This document shows, one piece after another, positions 26,270 through 36,421 of a stretch of DNA of 64,000 nt. Origin of the DNA: Tenacibaculum ovolyticum DSM 18103 (lineage in GTDB: Bacteria; Bacteroidota; Bacteroidia; Flavobacteriales; Flavobacteriaceae); the NCBI RefSeq assembly GCF_000430545.1, contig NZ_AUMF01000008.1, positions 62,001 to 126,000 of the forward strand, in the 5' to 3' direction. The translations under genes and the position numbers were made by a program. Numbering within the stretch: position 1 is the first letter of the stretch; each line of letters begins with the position of its first letter. The notes beneath the pieces are model-generated. The model was not told the origin of the DNA, searched no databases, and worked only from the letters and a program-made list of their open reading frames with translations.

Positions 26270-26869
26270 ATGTTGAAATTAAACTTTAGTGGAAACACAT
26301 TAGAAGCAGGAACAGATGAAGCTGGTAGAGGTTGTTTATCGGGACCAGTAGTCGCGGCTGCTGTTATTTTACCTAAAAATTTTAAACATGATTTATTAAA
26401 TGATTCTAAACAGCTTTCAGAAAAAAAGAGACAAGAATTGCGCCCGTACATCGAAGAACATGCTTTAGCCTATGCAGTTTCTTTTGTTAGCCATGAAGAA
26501 GTTGACGAGATAAATGTTTTACAAGCCTCGATAACTGGAATGCATCGTTCTATTGAACAGCTTTCTATACAACCTAAATTTATTATTGTTGATGGCAATA
26601 AATTTAAACCCTACAAGGAAACGCCTCACGAAACTATTGTAAAAGGTGATGCAAAATATATGAGTATTGCGGCTGCATCGGTTTTAGCAAAAACATATAG
26701 AGATGACTACATGGAAAAAATTCATAAAGAGCATCCTCAATACAATTGGAAAAAAAACAAAGGTTACCCTACCAAAGAACACAGAAATGCTATTCGAGAA
26801 TTTGGTATAACTCAGTATCATCGCAAGACTTTTAAATTACTTCCAGAACAATTTAAATTAAAACTTTAG
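26270..26869 (+). CDS. rnhB: Ribonuclease HII
   Basis: A 199-residue endonuclease that removes ribonucleotides from RNA-DNA hybrids and misincorporated sites. Motifs: [20 protein letters not shown] with D16 and E17, IIVDGNKF near 107 with the third acidic residue, and [24 protein letters not shown] near 125-148 with the fourth. Length is normal for the family. It is divergent from the porin gene, 70 bases away. Confidence 0.97.
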   Translation: MLKLNFSGNTLEAGTDEAGRGCLSGPVVAAAVILPKNFKHDLLNDSKQLSEKKRQELRPYIEEHALAYAVSFVSHEEVDEINVLQASITGMHRSIEQLSIQPKFIIVDGNKFKPYKETPHETIVKGDAKYMSIAAASVLAKTYRDDYMEKIHKEHPQYNWKKNKGYPTKEHRNAIREFGITQYHRKTFKLLPEQFKLKL

Positions 26870-26902
26870 TTTCTCTATTTTTGTCTTCCAATATTTTACA
26901 AG

Positions 26903-27958
26903 ATGATTAAAAGAACACGAGCAGAAATTAATAAATGTATTATACATAAAGTAGCTAATAAATACAATAGTGGACAGAATTCTTTCTCTGAGAGCTTAGT
27001 TCGTTTTGATGAAGAAAGTTATGAATTGTTGATGCCTTTTTTATTAAAGAACTTTGGAACAGTAACGCAAAGCTATCGTTTTAATCACCATGCAGATGTT
27101 CGCTTAAACGAAATTAACAAATATACTTCTGATATTTTTGAAGATGACAGTAATGAAGTTTTCATTGAACATTCTAAAAATATTGTAAATCATTTATATG
27201 AGCAATCAAACTCTGCAAATATAAAAACAGGTGATGTTTTAGTGGTTTATTTTGAAGGTATTGAATACAAAGATGTATTAACAGAGGCTGTTGGTATTTT
27301 TAAGATTGAAAGTAAAGTAGATTTCCTTCAAACATATTTAGATGATGATAGTTTTGATGTAGTAGTTCAAAAAGGAATTTCAACTAAAAAATTAGACAAA
27401 GGTTGTTTAATTGTAAACTCGTCAGATACTGAGGGAACTGTAATACTATCTGTTGATAATAACCAATACGATGCGCAATATTGGATTAAGAATTTCTTAA
27501 ACGCTAAATTTGCTGACGATCGTAATTTGCATACACAAAACTATTTAGAAATGTGTAAAGATTTTTCTGAAGAAATTATTAAACCTGAGTTTGGAAAACA
27601 AGAACAAAGTAACTTTTTAGCAAACACTGTTGATTACTTTAAAGAAAATGAAAGTGTAGATTATCATGGTTTTAAAGAAGAAGTTTTTGAGGATGAAAAA
27701 CACCAAGGAATGTTTGAAGATTACAAAAAACATTTTGAAGGTTTAAACGATGTTTTAATCCGAAATAATTTTGAAGTTTCAGATGCCGTACTAAAGAAGG
27801 AAAAAAGCAAGTTCAAAACAGAAATTAAACTTGACACAAATATTCAAATTAAAATTGATGTAGATGCTCCTGATGCTTCTTCTGACTACTTAGAACAAGG
27901 ATACGATGAAGATAAAAAAATGAAATATTACAAAGTATTTTATAATACTGAAAAATAG
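26903..27958 (+). CDS. NdpA/YejK-like nucleoid-associated protein
   Basis: A 351-residue cytosolic protein of the 37-kDa nucleoid-associated family (NA37). The opening INKCIIHKVANKY, then a run of acidic helices, and NFLNAKFADDRNLHTQNYLEMCKDF near 195 with EIKLDTNIQIKIDVD near 313 are consistent with this family in Bacteroidota. It follows rnhB after 33 bases with a possible own -7 element TATTTTTG (26876-26883). The role in chromosome structure is known only poorly. Confidence 0.85.
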   Translation: MIKRTRAEINKCIIHKVANKYNSGQNSFSESLVRFDEESYELLMPFLLKNFGTVTQSYRFNHHADVRLNEINKYTSDIFEDDSNEVFIEHSKNIVNHLYEQSNSANIKTGDVLVVYFEGIEYKDVLTEAVGIFKIESKVDFLQTYLDDDSFDVVVQKGISTKKLDKGCLIVNSSDTEGTVILSVDNNQYDAQYWIKNFLNAKFADDRNLHTQNYLEMCKDFSEEIIKPEFGKQEQSNFLANTVDYFKENESVDYHGFKEEVFEDEKHQGMFEDYKKHFEGLNDVLIRNNFEVSDAVLKKEKSKFKTEIKLDTNIQIKIDVDAPDASSDYLEQGYDEDKKMKYYKVFYNTEK

Positions 27959-27960
27959 AT

Positions 27961-28001
27961 ACTAAAAAAGGTTGAGTTTTAAAAACTCAACCTTTTTTAG
28001 T
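27961..28001. terminator. Bidirectional terminator
   Basis: ACTAAAAAAGGTTGAGTTTT and its exact reverse complement around one base; A/T runs on both sides let it work for the NdpA-like gene (+) and, less directly, for phnA (-). Confidence 0.85.
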
Positions 28002-28047
28002 ATCTATCGTTATTTTGAATTTGTTTCAGAATATTATCATTCAATTA

Positions 28048-28638
28048 CTATTCTTTTTCAGACATTTTCTTTACATAATCTGTAATAATTACAATCTGAG
28101 TAGGCCCTACCTTTCCTTCAATATAATTAGCATTTTCATGGTCTAAAGAAATTCTACGAACTGCTGTACCTTGCTTAGCAACCATACTTGATCCTTTTAC
28201 TTTTAAATCCTTAATTAACACTACAGAATCTCCTGCCTGTAAAATAACTCCATTAGCATCTCTATGAATTATTTTTTCACTTTCATCTAAATGATCACCA
28301 CTTTCTTTTGCAAAACGCAAATCGTCATCTTCTAAATACAACATATCTAATAAATCTTGTGGCCAACCTTCTTTGCGAAGTCTAGATAACATTCTCCATG
28401 CAACAACTTTTACAGCCCTAAACTCACTCCACATACTATCATTTAAACAACGCCAGTGATTCGCTTCCGTTTTTTCTACATCATCAATTTGCGCTACACA
28501 AACACCACAAGCCAACAAACTCCCATCTACACCTCCTACCGACATTGGTGGCACTTCGTAAATTGATAAATTATCTTTTGAAGCACATAGCTCGCATTGA
28601 TTTCCACTTCTATCTTCCAATTCTTGTAATAAACTCAT
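28048..28638 (-). CDS. phnA: PhnA-family protein
   Basis: A 196-residue protein of the PhnA family (named for an Escherichia coli phn-operon neighbour; a role in phosphonate use is not established). N-terminal zinc-ribbon-like part: C16-x-x-C19 in NQCELCAS and C44-x-x-C47 in ACGVCVAQ. C-terminal SH3-like part: HRDANGVILQAGDSVVLIKDLKVKGSS near 125-150, the PhnA domain signature. The ~80 residues between (HWRCLNDSMWSEFRAVKVVAWRML) are typical of the longer Bacteroidota form. Single gene. Confidence 0.9.
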   Translation of the reverse strand: MSLLQELEDRSGNQCELCASKDNLSIYEVPPMSVGGVDGSLLACGVCVAQIDDVEKTEANHWRCLNDSMWSEFRAVKVVAWRMLSRLRKEGWPQDLLDMLYLEDDDLRFAKESGDHLDESEKIIHRDANGVILQAGDSVVLIKDLKVKGSSMVAKQGTAVRRISLDHENANYIEGKVGPTQIVIITDYVKKMSEKE

Positions 28639-29132
28639 TTTTTTATGGTATAAATTAAGGTGCGTAAAAGTACATTTTTATTTTATACTTGCTTGGTATA
28701 TTCAGAATGCAAACAAGTAATTATTGGGTATATACAAGTGAGTAGTTTTTATTTTAGCCACAAAAACAACTTAAATTTAAAAAACTGAAGTTTATCAAAA
28801 AAAGAGTAAGACACTGATTTTCAATAACAATAAATATTTTCTTTAAAAAAAAGACACAAATTTAAGTTTATCTAAACCATAAGGAGCTTCAAAAAAACAC
28901 ACAAACAGCTAAAAAACAAGAATATACGATAAAATAATCAGTTCAGAATCGTCCAAATCAGAAGATTTCGGACTCCTAATACGATTTATCTTTATATATT
29001 TAAACAACTAACTAAACTATCCCCCCGATGTATGAAAAAACCTTGTTGCTTTTTAAAAGGCAGCAAGGTTTTTTTTAAAATTTTATAAAAACGGTTTATT
29101 CTTTATCAAGAAAAAACAATATCCTATTAAAA
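28639..29132. other. Intergenic region with a small hairpin, no gene seen
   Basis: 494 bases between phnA and rimM. No open frame of gene-like character. A hairpin GTCC-AAATC-AGAA-GATTT-c-GGAC lies at 28951-28973, and AATCGT (28947) could pair with ACGATT downstream (about 28981-28986). It has no T-run, so it is not a terminator. The end of the region (29035-29078) holds the rimM terminator. Confidence 0.4.
29035..29078 (-). terminator. Terminator of the rpsP-rimM unit
   Basis: Stem AACCTTGCTGCCTTTT / AAAAGCAACAAGGTT (with G-U pairs) and a T-run on the minus strand, ~55 bases after the rimM stop. Confidence 0.8.
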
Positions 29133-29669
29133 CTATTCCTCAAAATATAATTCAATTAATCCTTCTGGAGCTTCAACTTCTATTATTTTGTTTTCTCGGT
29201 CTACTTTCTTAATAAAATCATCAATCATAGGGATAAAAATTTCTTTATCTCCATTTTCAATCTCAAACAAAGGTTGTGCAGCTTTATCGTTTATGTAAGC
29301 CAAAGTTCCTACTTCGCCAAAATTTACATCAACAATAGTAAAACCAATAACCTCATGATAATAAAACTTATTTCCAGAAAGTTTTGGCAACAAATTTAAA
29401 GGTAAATAAATTCCCGATCGCATAATGGCATCTGCATCAGCTTCAGAATCTACATCTTCAAATTTTACGCGAAACATAGTACTTTTACTTAATGAAGATT
29501 TTTCAATAAAAAAAGGAACCAGATTATTGCCTAAATCGACAAAAACTGATTCCAAATTTTCGTAAAGATCGGGTTCATCAGTATCTAACTTAATAACTAC
29601 CTCTCCCTTAAAACTATGTTTTTTAACGATTTTGCCAAGATAAAAGCAATCTTCTTTTTGCATCATCAT
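29133..29669 (-). CDS. rimM: 16S rRNA processing protein RimM
   Basis: A ~178-residue ribosome maturation factor that binds S19 on the 30S head. N-terminal RimM domain: FYLGKIVKKHSFKGEVVIKLDTDEPDLYENL; linker VKFEDVDSEADADAIMRSGIYLPL; C-terminal PRC-barrel: FYYHEVIGFTIVDVNFGEVGTLAYI and EIFIPMIDDFIKKVDRENKIIEV. Three successive ATGs (29669, 29666, 29663) give alternative starts; an ATG-like start at 29717 would overlap rpsP by 35 bases and adds a lysine-rich leader not usual for RimM, so it is rejected. It is downstream of rpsP in one operon. Confidence 0.96.
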   Translation of the reverse strand: MMMQKEDCFYLGKIVKKHSFKGEVVIKLDTDEPDLYENLESVFVDLGNNLVPFFIEKSSLSKSTMFRVKFEDVDSEADADAIMRSGIYLPLNLLPKLSGNKFYYHEVIGFTIVDVNFGEVGTLAYINDKAAQPLFEIENGDKEIFIPMIDDFIKKVDRENKIIEVEAPEGLIELYFEE

Positions 29670-29682
29670 TATAGTACAGTTT

Positions 29683-30186
29683 TTATTCTTCGCTATCTGC
29701 ACCTTTTTCAGCAACAACTTCCTCTGTATCTTCTACAACAGGCTTGTTAGCTTCGATACGAGCTGCGTTTACTGCTTTTTCTGCTTCGATTGCTTTTGCT
29801 TTTGCATCTGCTTCAGCCTTAGCTAAACCTTCAACTTTACCAGCAACTTCTCCAGTTTTTCCCTCTAACCAAGTTGCAAATTTTGCATCTGCTTGTTCTT
29901 GAGTTAAAGCTCCTTTTTTAACTCCACCAGCTAAATGATTCTTTAACATAACACCTTTATAAGATAAAATGTTTCTTGCAGTATCAGTTGGTTGAGCACC
30001 TTTTTGTAACCATTCTACAGCTCCATCAACATCTAAATCGATAGTTGCAGGATTTGTATTAGGATTGTAAGTTCCGATTTTCTCTAAGAAACGTCCATCT
30101 CTTTTTGATCTTGAATCAGCAGCTACTACCCAGTAAAAAGGTTTTCCTTTCTTACCGTGTCTTTGTAATCTAATTTTTACAGGCAT
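29683..30186 (-). CDS. rpsP: 30S ribosomal protein S16
   Basis: A 167-residue S16. Residues 1-80 are the conserved core ([36 protein letters not shown]). The remaining ~85 residues are an alanine/lysine/glutamate-rich tail ([19 protein letters not shown], then [19 protein letters not shown]) ending acidic. A tail of this type is usual in Bacteroidota, whereas S16 of most other bacteria has ~80-90 residues. First gene of the rpsP-rimM unit. Confidence 0.98.
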   Translation of the reverse strand: MPVKIRLQRHGKKGKPFYWVVAADSRSKRDGRFLEKIGTYNPNTNPATIDLDVDGAVEWLQKGAQPTDTARNILSYKGVMLKNHLAGGVKKGALTQEQADAKFATWLEGKTGEVAGKVEGLAKAEADAKAKAIEAEKAVNAARIEANKPVVEDTEEVVAEKGADSEE

Positions 30187-30552
30187 AATTTTAATTTTTA
30201 AGGTACGCGACCTTGATTATTAATAAATCTTATCATCTCGTGATAAGTGGCGGCAAAAATACAAAACCTTTTTTAACTAAAAAGCAAAAAACAACATTAT
30301 TGCAACAAAAAAACAACTGAAAAACAAGGCTTTAAGAAAACAAGCACAAACACCAAGTCATCATTTTGTATTTATCCTTAAATTAAAAACACTTAGACAA
30401 TTTAGAAGCCTAGTATCTAAAGCGTAATTTTATCATCTAATTAAAGCAACTACACTAAAGAAACCACGTTAATAACTTCTGCTGTAAACACCGCAAATTC
30501 TTTGTATTTTTACACTTTGTTTTTATCTAAACACCTCAATAAAATATTATAG
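30187..30552. other. Divergent promoter region of rpsP and dnaE, no gene seen
   Basis: 366 AT-rich bases between the divergent rpsP and dnaE starts. No open frame of note. A short dyad ATCTCGTGAT (about 30235) within CTTATCATCTCGTGATAAG (30226-30247 region) lies ~45 bases upstream of rpsP; it may belong to its promoter or 5' leader and could be a ribosomal-protein autoregulatory hairpin. No -33/-7 pair could be assigned with confidence. Confidence 0.4.
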
Positions 30553-33500
30553 ATGTATTTAATATTTGATACTGAAACCACTGGATTACCTAAAAGTTGG
30601 AATGCTCCAATTACTGATACTAATAATTGGCCTAGAGCAACACAAATTGCTTGGCAATTACATGATGAACTTGGTAATTTAATTGAGCATAACGATTTTC
30701 TTATTATACCTGACGGATATAACATTCCTTATGATGCTGAAAGAATTCACGGTATTTCTACCGATTTAGCCAAAGAACAAGGTATTGAACTTTCTGAAGG
30801 TTTAGCTTTATTTAATGAAGCGTTAAGTAAAACAAAATTCATCGTTGGTCAAAACCTTGCTTTTGATATTAATATTATGGGATGTGAATTCCATCGTTTG
30901 GGCGTTGAAAACAATTTAACTGAACTACCTGTTTTAGATACTTGTACAGAGCATACTGCTAAAATGTGTCAAATTCCTGGTGGTCGTGGTGGTAAATTTA
31001 AGCTTCCCACACTAACCGAATTACACAATCATCTTTTTGGAATTGGTTTTGGTGATGCACACAATGCAACTGCCGATGTAGAGGCTACTACCCGATGTTT
31101 TTTAGAATTAATTCGTTTACGTCAATTTACCAAAGAGCAACTTGATGTTTCAGATGATTTCTTTGATAGCTATACAGAAAACAACCCAAGTGCAATTCAA
31201 GTAATTGGTTTAGAACACTTAAATCTTAAAAGAGAAAGCGAGAAGATTCGCAATAGAATTGAGAAAGCGAAAGGTGTAAAAACAACAATAAATACCAATG
31301 AAAGTTTAGCTGAATTAGAAAATGTTCAGTTTGCCCACCTTCATAATCATACACAATACTCAGTATTACAATCAACCATACAAATTGGTAATATTGTAAA
31401 AGCTGCCGCAAAAGATAACATGTCGGCAGTTGCAATGACTGATACAGGAAATATGATGGCTGCTTTTCATTTTGTACAAGCTGTTTTAAATCATAATAAA
31501 GCTGTAGAATCAGCAAATAAAGAAGCTATTGAAAAAGGTGAAGAACCTATTCAAAAAACATTAAAACCTATTGTTGGATGTGAATTCAATATTTGTGAAG
31601 ATCATTTAAATAAAAGTCAAAAAGACAATGGTTATCAAGTTGTTTTATTAGCAAAAAACAAAAAAGGATACCACAACCTAGCAAAAATGTCATCAATAGC
31701 CTTTGTTGATGGTTTTTACTACATCCCTAGAATTGATAAGAAAGTAGTTGAACAATATAAAGAAGATATCATTGTACTTACTGGAAGTTTGTATGGTGAA
31801 GTTCCTAGTAAAATTTTAAATGTTGGTGAAGCGCAAGCAGAAGAAGCTTTACTTTGGTGGAAAGAACAATTTGGTGCTGACTTATATATTGAGTTAATGC
31901 GTCACAACCAAGATGATGAAAGAGTTGTAAATGAAACACTTTTAAAATTCTCAGAAAAACATGTTATAAAAACTGTTGCTTCAAATAATACTTTTTACCT
32001 AAGTCAAGAAGATGCAAATGCCCACGATATTCTATTGTGTGTAAAAGATGGAGAAAAACAAGCAACACCAAAAGGAAGAGGAAGAGGGTATCGTTATGGC
32101 TTGCCAAATGACCAATACTATTTCAAATCTTCTGAAGAAATGAAAATTTTGTTTGCTGATCTTCCTGAAGCAATCATTAACATTCAAGAAATTGTAGATA
32201 AAATTGAACCGTATACATTAGCTCGTGATGTTTTATTACCCGCTTTTGATATTGCTGACGAGTTTAAAGATGAAAAAGATAATGAAGATGGTGGTAAACG
32301 AGGAGAAAACAATTTTTTAAGGCATTTAACATACGTAGGTGCAAAAAAACGATATGGTGAAATAACCGATAGTATTCGTGAACGTTTAGATTTTGAATTG
32401 GAAGTAATTGAGAAAACTGGGTATCCTGGATATTTCTTAATTGTTGAAGATTTTATTAGAGAGGCGAGAAATATGGATGTTGCCGTTGGTCCTGGGCGTG
32501 GTTCTGCTGCAGGATCAGTAGTTGCCTATTGTTTATGGATTACCAATATAGACCCTATTAAATACGATTTACTTTTTGAGCGTTTCTTAAATCCTGAGCG
32601 TGTATCAATGCCCGATATTGATATTGATTTTGATGATGAAGGTCGTGGTAGAGTAATGGATTATGTAATTGATAAATATGGTGCGAATCAAGTAGCACAA
32701 ATTATTACTTACGGTACCATGGCAGCAAAATCTTCAATTAGAGATACTGCTCGTGTATTAGATTTACCTCTTTTTGAAGCCGATAGAATTGCTAAGTTAA
32801 TTCCAGGAATGAAACTGAAGAAAATATTTTCTTTAGATGAAAAAACACTGAAAGAAAAACTTAGAGCTGAAGAAATTGAATTAGTAAATGAATTAAAAAG
32901 ACTTTCTAACGGAAATGATTTAATGGCTGAAACCATTAATAAAGCTCGAATTCTAGAAGGTTCTGTTCGTAATACAGGTATTCATGCCTGTGGTGTAATT
33001 ATTACGCCCGACGATATTACAAAATTCGTACCTGTTGCGTTAGCAAAAGATTCTGACATGTATGTTACGCAGTTTGACAACTCGGTTGTTGAAGATGCTG
33101 GACTACTGAAAATGGATTTCTTGGGATTAAAAACGCTAACGCTAATTAAAGACACCGTTAAAATTGTAAAAGCACGACACGATGTTCTTTTAGATCCTGA
33201 AAATTTTCCGCTTGATGATATAAAAACCTATGAGCTATTCCAAAGAGGAGAAACTGTTGGTATCTTTCAATATGAATCTCCAGGAATGCAAAAACACATG
33301 CGCTCTTTAAAACCTACTGTTTTTGAAGATCTAATTGCCATGAATGCATTGTATCGTCCGGGACCAATGGAATATATTCCTTCTTTTATCCAAAGAAAAC
33401 ATGGAGACGAAGAAATTGAGTATGATTTACCTGCAATGGAAGAATACCTTGCAGAAACATACGGAATTACAGTATACCAAGAGCAGGTAATGTTACTTTC

Positions 33501-34926
33501 TCAGAAGTTAGCTGATTTCACTAAAGGTGAAGCCGATGTTTTACGTAAAGCAATGGGTAAAAAACAAATTGCGGTTCTAGATAAAATGAAACCTAAATTT
33601 GTTGAACAAGCTAGTGCAAATGGTCATGATGCTAAAAAATTAGAGAAAATTTGGACAGACTGGGAGGCTTTCGCATCCTATGCATTTAACAAATCTCACT
33701 CTACTTGTTATGCTTGGATTGCATATCAAACAGCTTATTTAAAAGCTCATTATCCTGCTGAATATATGGCTGCGGTTCTTTCTAACAACATGAATGATAT
33801 AAAGTCTGTATCATTTTTTATGGAAGAATGTAAACGTTCTGGAATTACCGTTTTAGGGCCAGATGTAAATGAATCATACTCTAAATTCTCAGTAAATAAA
33901 GAAGGTGCTATTCGTTTTGGAATGGCTGCTATTAAAGGGGTTGGAGCTTCAGCTGTTCGTGCAATAATAAGTGAACGCGAAGAAAACGGTCATTATTCTT
34001 CTGTTTTTGACATGTCAAAACGTGTCGATCTACGTGTAGCGAATAAAAAAGCCTTTGAAGGTTTAATTTTAGCAGGAGGTTTTGATTCTTTTACAAACAC
34101 TCATAGAGCTCAATATTTTGTTGAAGATGAAAAAAGTCAAAAATTTATAGAAAAAGCATTACGTTTTGGTAATAAGTTTCAAGAAAATCAAAACTCTTCT
34201 CAAGTCTCATTATTTGGTGGAGGCTCTGAAGAAGAAATGCCAGAACCTATTATTCCTATTTGTGATACTTGGGGTACTATGGAGTTATTAGGAAAGGAAA
34301 AAGAAGTTGTTGGTATTTATATTTCTGCACATCCATTAGATGATTTTAAAAATGAATTAAAATTCTGTAATGTTGCATTATCTGCTTACAATGATTTACC
34401 TAAATATGAAGGAATGGCATTATCATTTGGTGGTATTGTTACCGATGTACAACATCGTGTTTCTAAGGCAGGAAAAGGATGGGCTACTTTTTTTATTGAA
34501 GATTATACTGAAAATTTTGAGTTTAGAATTTTTGGTGAAGAATATTTAAAATTTAAACATTTCTTAGTTCCTAATTCTTTCCTTTTTGTAAAGACTATGG
34601 TAAAGCCTGGCTGGACGAATAAAGAGGGAATAAAAGGTGAACCAAGAGTTAGTTTTAATGAGTTTTTATTACTTCACGACATTATGGACAAAATGTGTAA
34701 AAAAGTTACACTAAAAATGAGCCTAAAAGAAGTGAGCGAAAACAGAATTAAAGACTTACAACATTTATTTGCTACTAATAGAGGTAGCCAAGGATTACAT
34801 TTTACTATTTGGGATACCGAAGAAAAAATAGAATTAAATTTACCTAGTAGAAATACAAAAATTAAAATTTCTAATGAATTTTTAAAAACATTAGATGAGC
34901 AACATATTAATTATAAACTAAATTAA
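30553..34926 (+). CDS. dnaE: DNA polymerase III alpha subunit with fused N-terminal 3'-5' exonuclease
   Basis: A 1457-residue replicative polymerase. Residues ~1-190 are a DnaQ-like DEDDh proofreading exonuclease (LIFDTETTG with D6 and E8, FIVGQNLAFDINIMG near 97, HNATADVEATTRC near 163). A PHP domain follows (HLHNHTQYSVLQ near 262). The polymerase core has GPGRGSAAGSVVAYCL near 647 and the catalytic PDIDIDFDD near 687, then the helix-hairpin-helix and the OB-fold (LSFGGIVTDVQHRVSKAGKGW near 1293). A typical DnaE has ~1160 residues; the extra length is the exonuclease. Such fusions occur in Bacteroidota. Single gene. Confidence 0.96.
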   Translation: MYLIFDTETTGLPKSWNAPITDTNNWPRATQIAWQLHDELGNLIEHNDFLIIPDGYNIPYDAERIHGISTDLAKEQGIELSEGLALFNEALSKTKFIVGQNLAFDINIMGCEFHRLGVENNLTELPVLDTCTEHTAKMCQIPGGRGGKFKLPTLTELHNHLFGIGFGDAHNATADVEATTRCFLELIRLRQFTKEQLDVSDDFFDSYTENNPSAIQVIGLEHLNLKRESEKIRNRIEKAKGVKTTINTNESLAELENVQFAHLHNHTQYSVLQSTIQIGNIVKAAAKDNMSAVAMTDTGNMMAAFHFVQAVLNHNKAVESANKEAIEKGEEPIQKTLKPIVGCEFNICEDHLNKSQKDNGYQVVLLAKNKKGYHNLAKMSSIAFVDGFYYIPRIDKKVVEQYKEDIIVLTGSLYGEVPSKILNVGEAQAEEALLWWKEQFGADLYIELMRHNQDDERVVNETLLKFSEKHVIKTVASNNTFYLSQEDANAHDILLCVKDGEKQATPKGRGRGYRYGLPNDQYYFKSSEEMKILFADLPEAIINIQEIVDKIEPYTLARDVLLPAFDIADEFKDEKDNEDGGKRGENNFLRHLTYVGAKKRYGEITDSIRERLDFELEVIEKTGYPGYFLIVEDFIREARNMDVAVGPGRGSAAGSVVAYCLWITNIDPIKYDLLFERFLNPERVSMPDIDIDFDDEGRGRVMDYVIDKYGANQVAQIITYGTMAAKSSIRDTARVLDLPLFEADRIAKLIPGMKLKKIFSLDEKTLKEKLRAEEIELVNELKRLSNGNDLMAETINKARILEGSVRNTGIHACGVIITPDDITKFVPVALAKDSDMYVTQFDNSVVEDAGLLKMDFLGLKTLTLIKDTVKIVKARHDVLLDPENFPLDDIKTYELFQRGETVGIFQYESPGMQKHMRSLKPTVFEDLIAMNALYRPGPMEYIPSFIQRKHGDEEIEYDLPAMEEYLAETYGITVYQEQVMLLSQKLADFTKGEADVLRKAMGKKQIAVLDKMKPKFVEQASANGHDAKKLEKIWTDWEAFASYAFNKSHSTCYAWIAYQTAYLKAHYPAEYMAAVLSNNMNDIKSVSFFMEECKRSGITVLGPDVNESYSKFSVNKEGAIRFGMAAIKGVGASAVRAIISEREENGHYSSVFDMSKRVDLRVANKKAFEGLILAGGFDSFTNTHRAQYFVEDEKSQKFIEKALRFGNKFQENQNSSQVSLFGGGSEEEMPEPIIPICDTWGTMELLGKEKEVVGIYISAHPLDDFKNELKFCNVALSAYNDLPKYEGMALSFGGIVTDVQHRVSKAGKGWATFFIEDYTENFEFRIFGEEYLKFKHFLVPNSFLFVKTMVKPGWTNKEGIKGEPRVSFNEFLLLHDIMDKMCKKVTLKMSLKEVSENRIKDLQHLFATNRGSQGLHFTIWDTEEKIELNLPSRNTKIKISNEFLKTLDEQHINYKLN

Positions 34927-34964
34927 AAAGCTCAGGATTGATTTAATTCAATCCTGAGCTTTTT
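34925..34964. terminator. Bidirectional terminator between dnaE and the outer-membrane protein gene
   Basis: AAAAAGCTCAGGATTGA / TCAATCCTGAGCTTTTT stem with loop TTTAAT; starts within the dnaE stop codon and has A/T runs for both strands. The convergent gene ends 30 bases beyond it. Confidence 0.9.
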
Positions 34965-34993
34965 AAAATTCACATAGTTTTTCGGATAACATC

Positions 34994-36421
34994 CTATTTT
35001 GCTAAATTATAAGTAAGCCCTATAAAGAATCCACCTTTATAAACATCATTATATTTAAGATCTATATCATTTGTATTAACAAATTTTAAATCTGTATCTA
35101 AATTACTCGTATCTAAAGTTTTTACACTGGTTAATGAGTACCCCATTGAAAGTACTAATCGATTTTTTTCTGTAAACAAAAACGAAAACCCACTATAAAA
35201 ACCTAAATTACCATTCGAATTCACACTTAAACCCGCCGATAATGCTGGTTGAAAACCGTCGACACAATCAAAATATGCATGTATTAACCCTCCTAGGGCA
35301 TGATTTACTTCATTTTTTTCTGACTCTTTTACCCCTATAATTCCAGATGTATCTTTTTTATATGAAAAGCTATCATCTCCTTTAAAACTTAGTAAATATC
35401 CTGAGCTAAAATTCACTTTCCATTTATGCCTCGTTTTTATTTGCAACGGATTAAAAGAATAGACTTCTTTACCTTTAACATCTAGTAACTTTGGCGTTAA
35501 TGTAACTACATCTTCTAGTAATTGATGCGCTTTTGTGAATACTTCATATTTTTCATTTTGTATTTTTTCATATAAACTTACTCCTATAGATGCCTTTTTC
35601 TTAATTAGTTTCTGAGTTTCTGGTTTAGCTATTGAATCTCTCAACTTACTAGCATATGCCATTTCTTCTTCGAATAATTTTTTTCTATCAATTTTAATAT
35701 TAGCCTCCACTACTTTAAGTACCGTTTTTTTATCAGCATCCTTTAACTCTCCATTTAATTTAAATTCTTCCTTTTCTAATGTTTTATTAATCACGTTATA
35801 ATTAAACTTCATTAAACTATAGTTTTCTAATAACCTACTAATAGTAGTATCTACTTCTTTTAAATTATCTAAAACACCTTTATCTTCAAATACTGCGTTA
35901 TAATACGCTTCTGTATTATTTTTTAAAAAAAGTATATCTCTTATAAAAACTGAATCTTTTAATTCTATTTTTAATTGTTCTTCTAAAGAAATAAAACCAT
36001 TTATTTTTTGGAGGTTTCTTATAAAATTATTTTTATTTTTTATAAAGTTATTTTGAGATACAATTATTTTTTTCAAGCTATCACTCAGTATTAAAGAATT
36101 AAACATATCATTATTTGTTGAGCTTTTTATGCCTAATTGACTATTACCGCTTATAAAAATTGAATCCATTTCCTTCCCGTATGTTTCCTTAAATATTTTC
36201 GGAATTTCAAATACAGAAGTTTCTCCTGTACTACTTACCTCTCCTGTTAACTTAAACACATTAACGTTTGTTATTTTAAACTTTACCGTATTACCATAAC
36301 GGTTATTTTTTAGAGGATACTCGTTTGCTCCAAAAGGATTTATTACTATAATACTATCCTTTTTTTGAGAGTAAAGCGTAAAAGTTGTAAATACAACTAT
36401 GAAAATTATAATTTTGTTCAT
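34994..36421 (-). CDS. Exported protein with coiled coil and outer-membrane-barrel-like end, unknown function
   Basis: A 475-residue protein with a clear signal peptide (MNKIIIFIVVFTTFTLYSQ, cleaved near residue 18). Residues ~90-330 are charged and helix-rich. The last ~130 residues look like a small outer-membrane beta-barrel (KVNFSSGYLLSFKGDDSF, NRLVLSMGYSLTSVK) ending GGFFIGLTYNLAK. I do not recognise the family. It lies directly downstream of the injection-system operon on the same strand but beyond a terminator (36541-36560) and a 157-base gap, so it probably has its own promoter and need not belong to the system. Confidence 0.65.
   Translation of the reverse strand: MNKIIIFIVVFTTFTLYSQKKDSIIVINPFGANEYPLKNNRYGNTVKFKITNVNVFKLTGEVSSTGETSVFEIPKIFKETYGKEMDSIFISGNSQLGIKSSTNNDMFNSLILSDSLKKIIVSQNNFIKNKNNFIRNLQKINGFISLEEQLKIELKDSVFIRDILFLKNNTEAYYNAVFEDKGVLDNLKEVDTTISRLLENYSLMKFNYNVINKTLEKEEFKLNGELKDADKKTVLKVVEANIKIDRKKLFEEEMAYASKLRDSIAKPETQKLIKKKASIGVSLYEKIQNEKYEVFTKAHQLLEDVVTLTPKLLDVKGKEVYSFNPLQIKTRHKWKVNFSSGYLLSFKGDDSFSYKKDTSGIIGVKESEKNEVNHALGGLIHAYFDCVDGFQPALSAGLSVNSNGNLGFYSGFSFLFTEKNRLVLSMGYSLTSVKTLDTSNLDTDLKFVNTNDIDLKYNDVYKGGFFIGLTYNLAK

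Noticed and set aside
24238..26451. Porin start at 26451
   Set aside because: It would read through rnhB on the other strand and lacks a signal peptide; the ATG at 26199 gives one.
29663..29717. RimM start at 29717
   Set aside because: Overlaps rpsP and adds a leader foreign to RimM; ATGs at 29663-29669 fit the family.
29683..30186. Long S16 tail as a fusion
   Set aside because: Ala/Lys/Glu-rich C-terminal extensions of S16 are normal in Bacteroidota.
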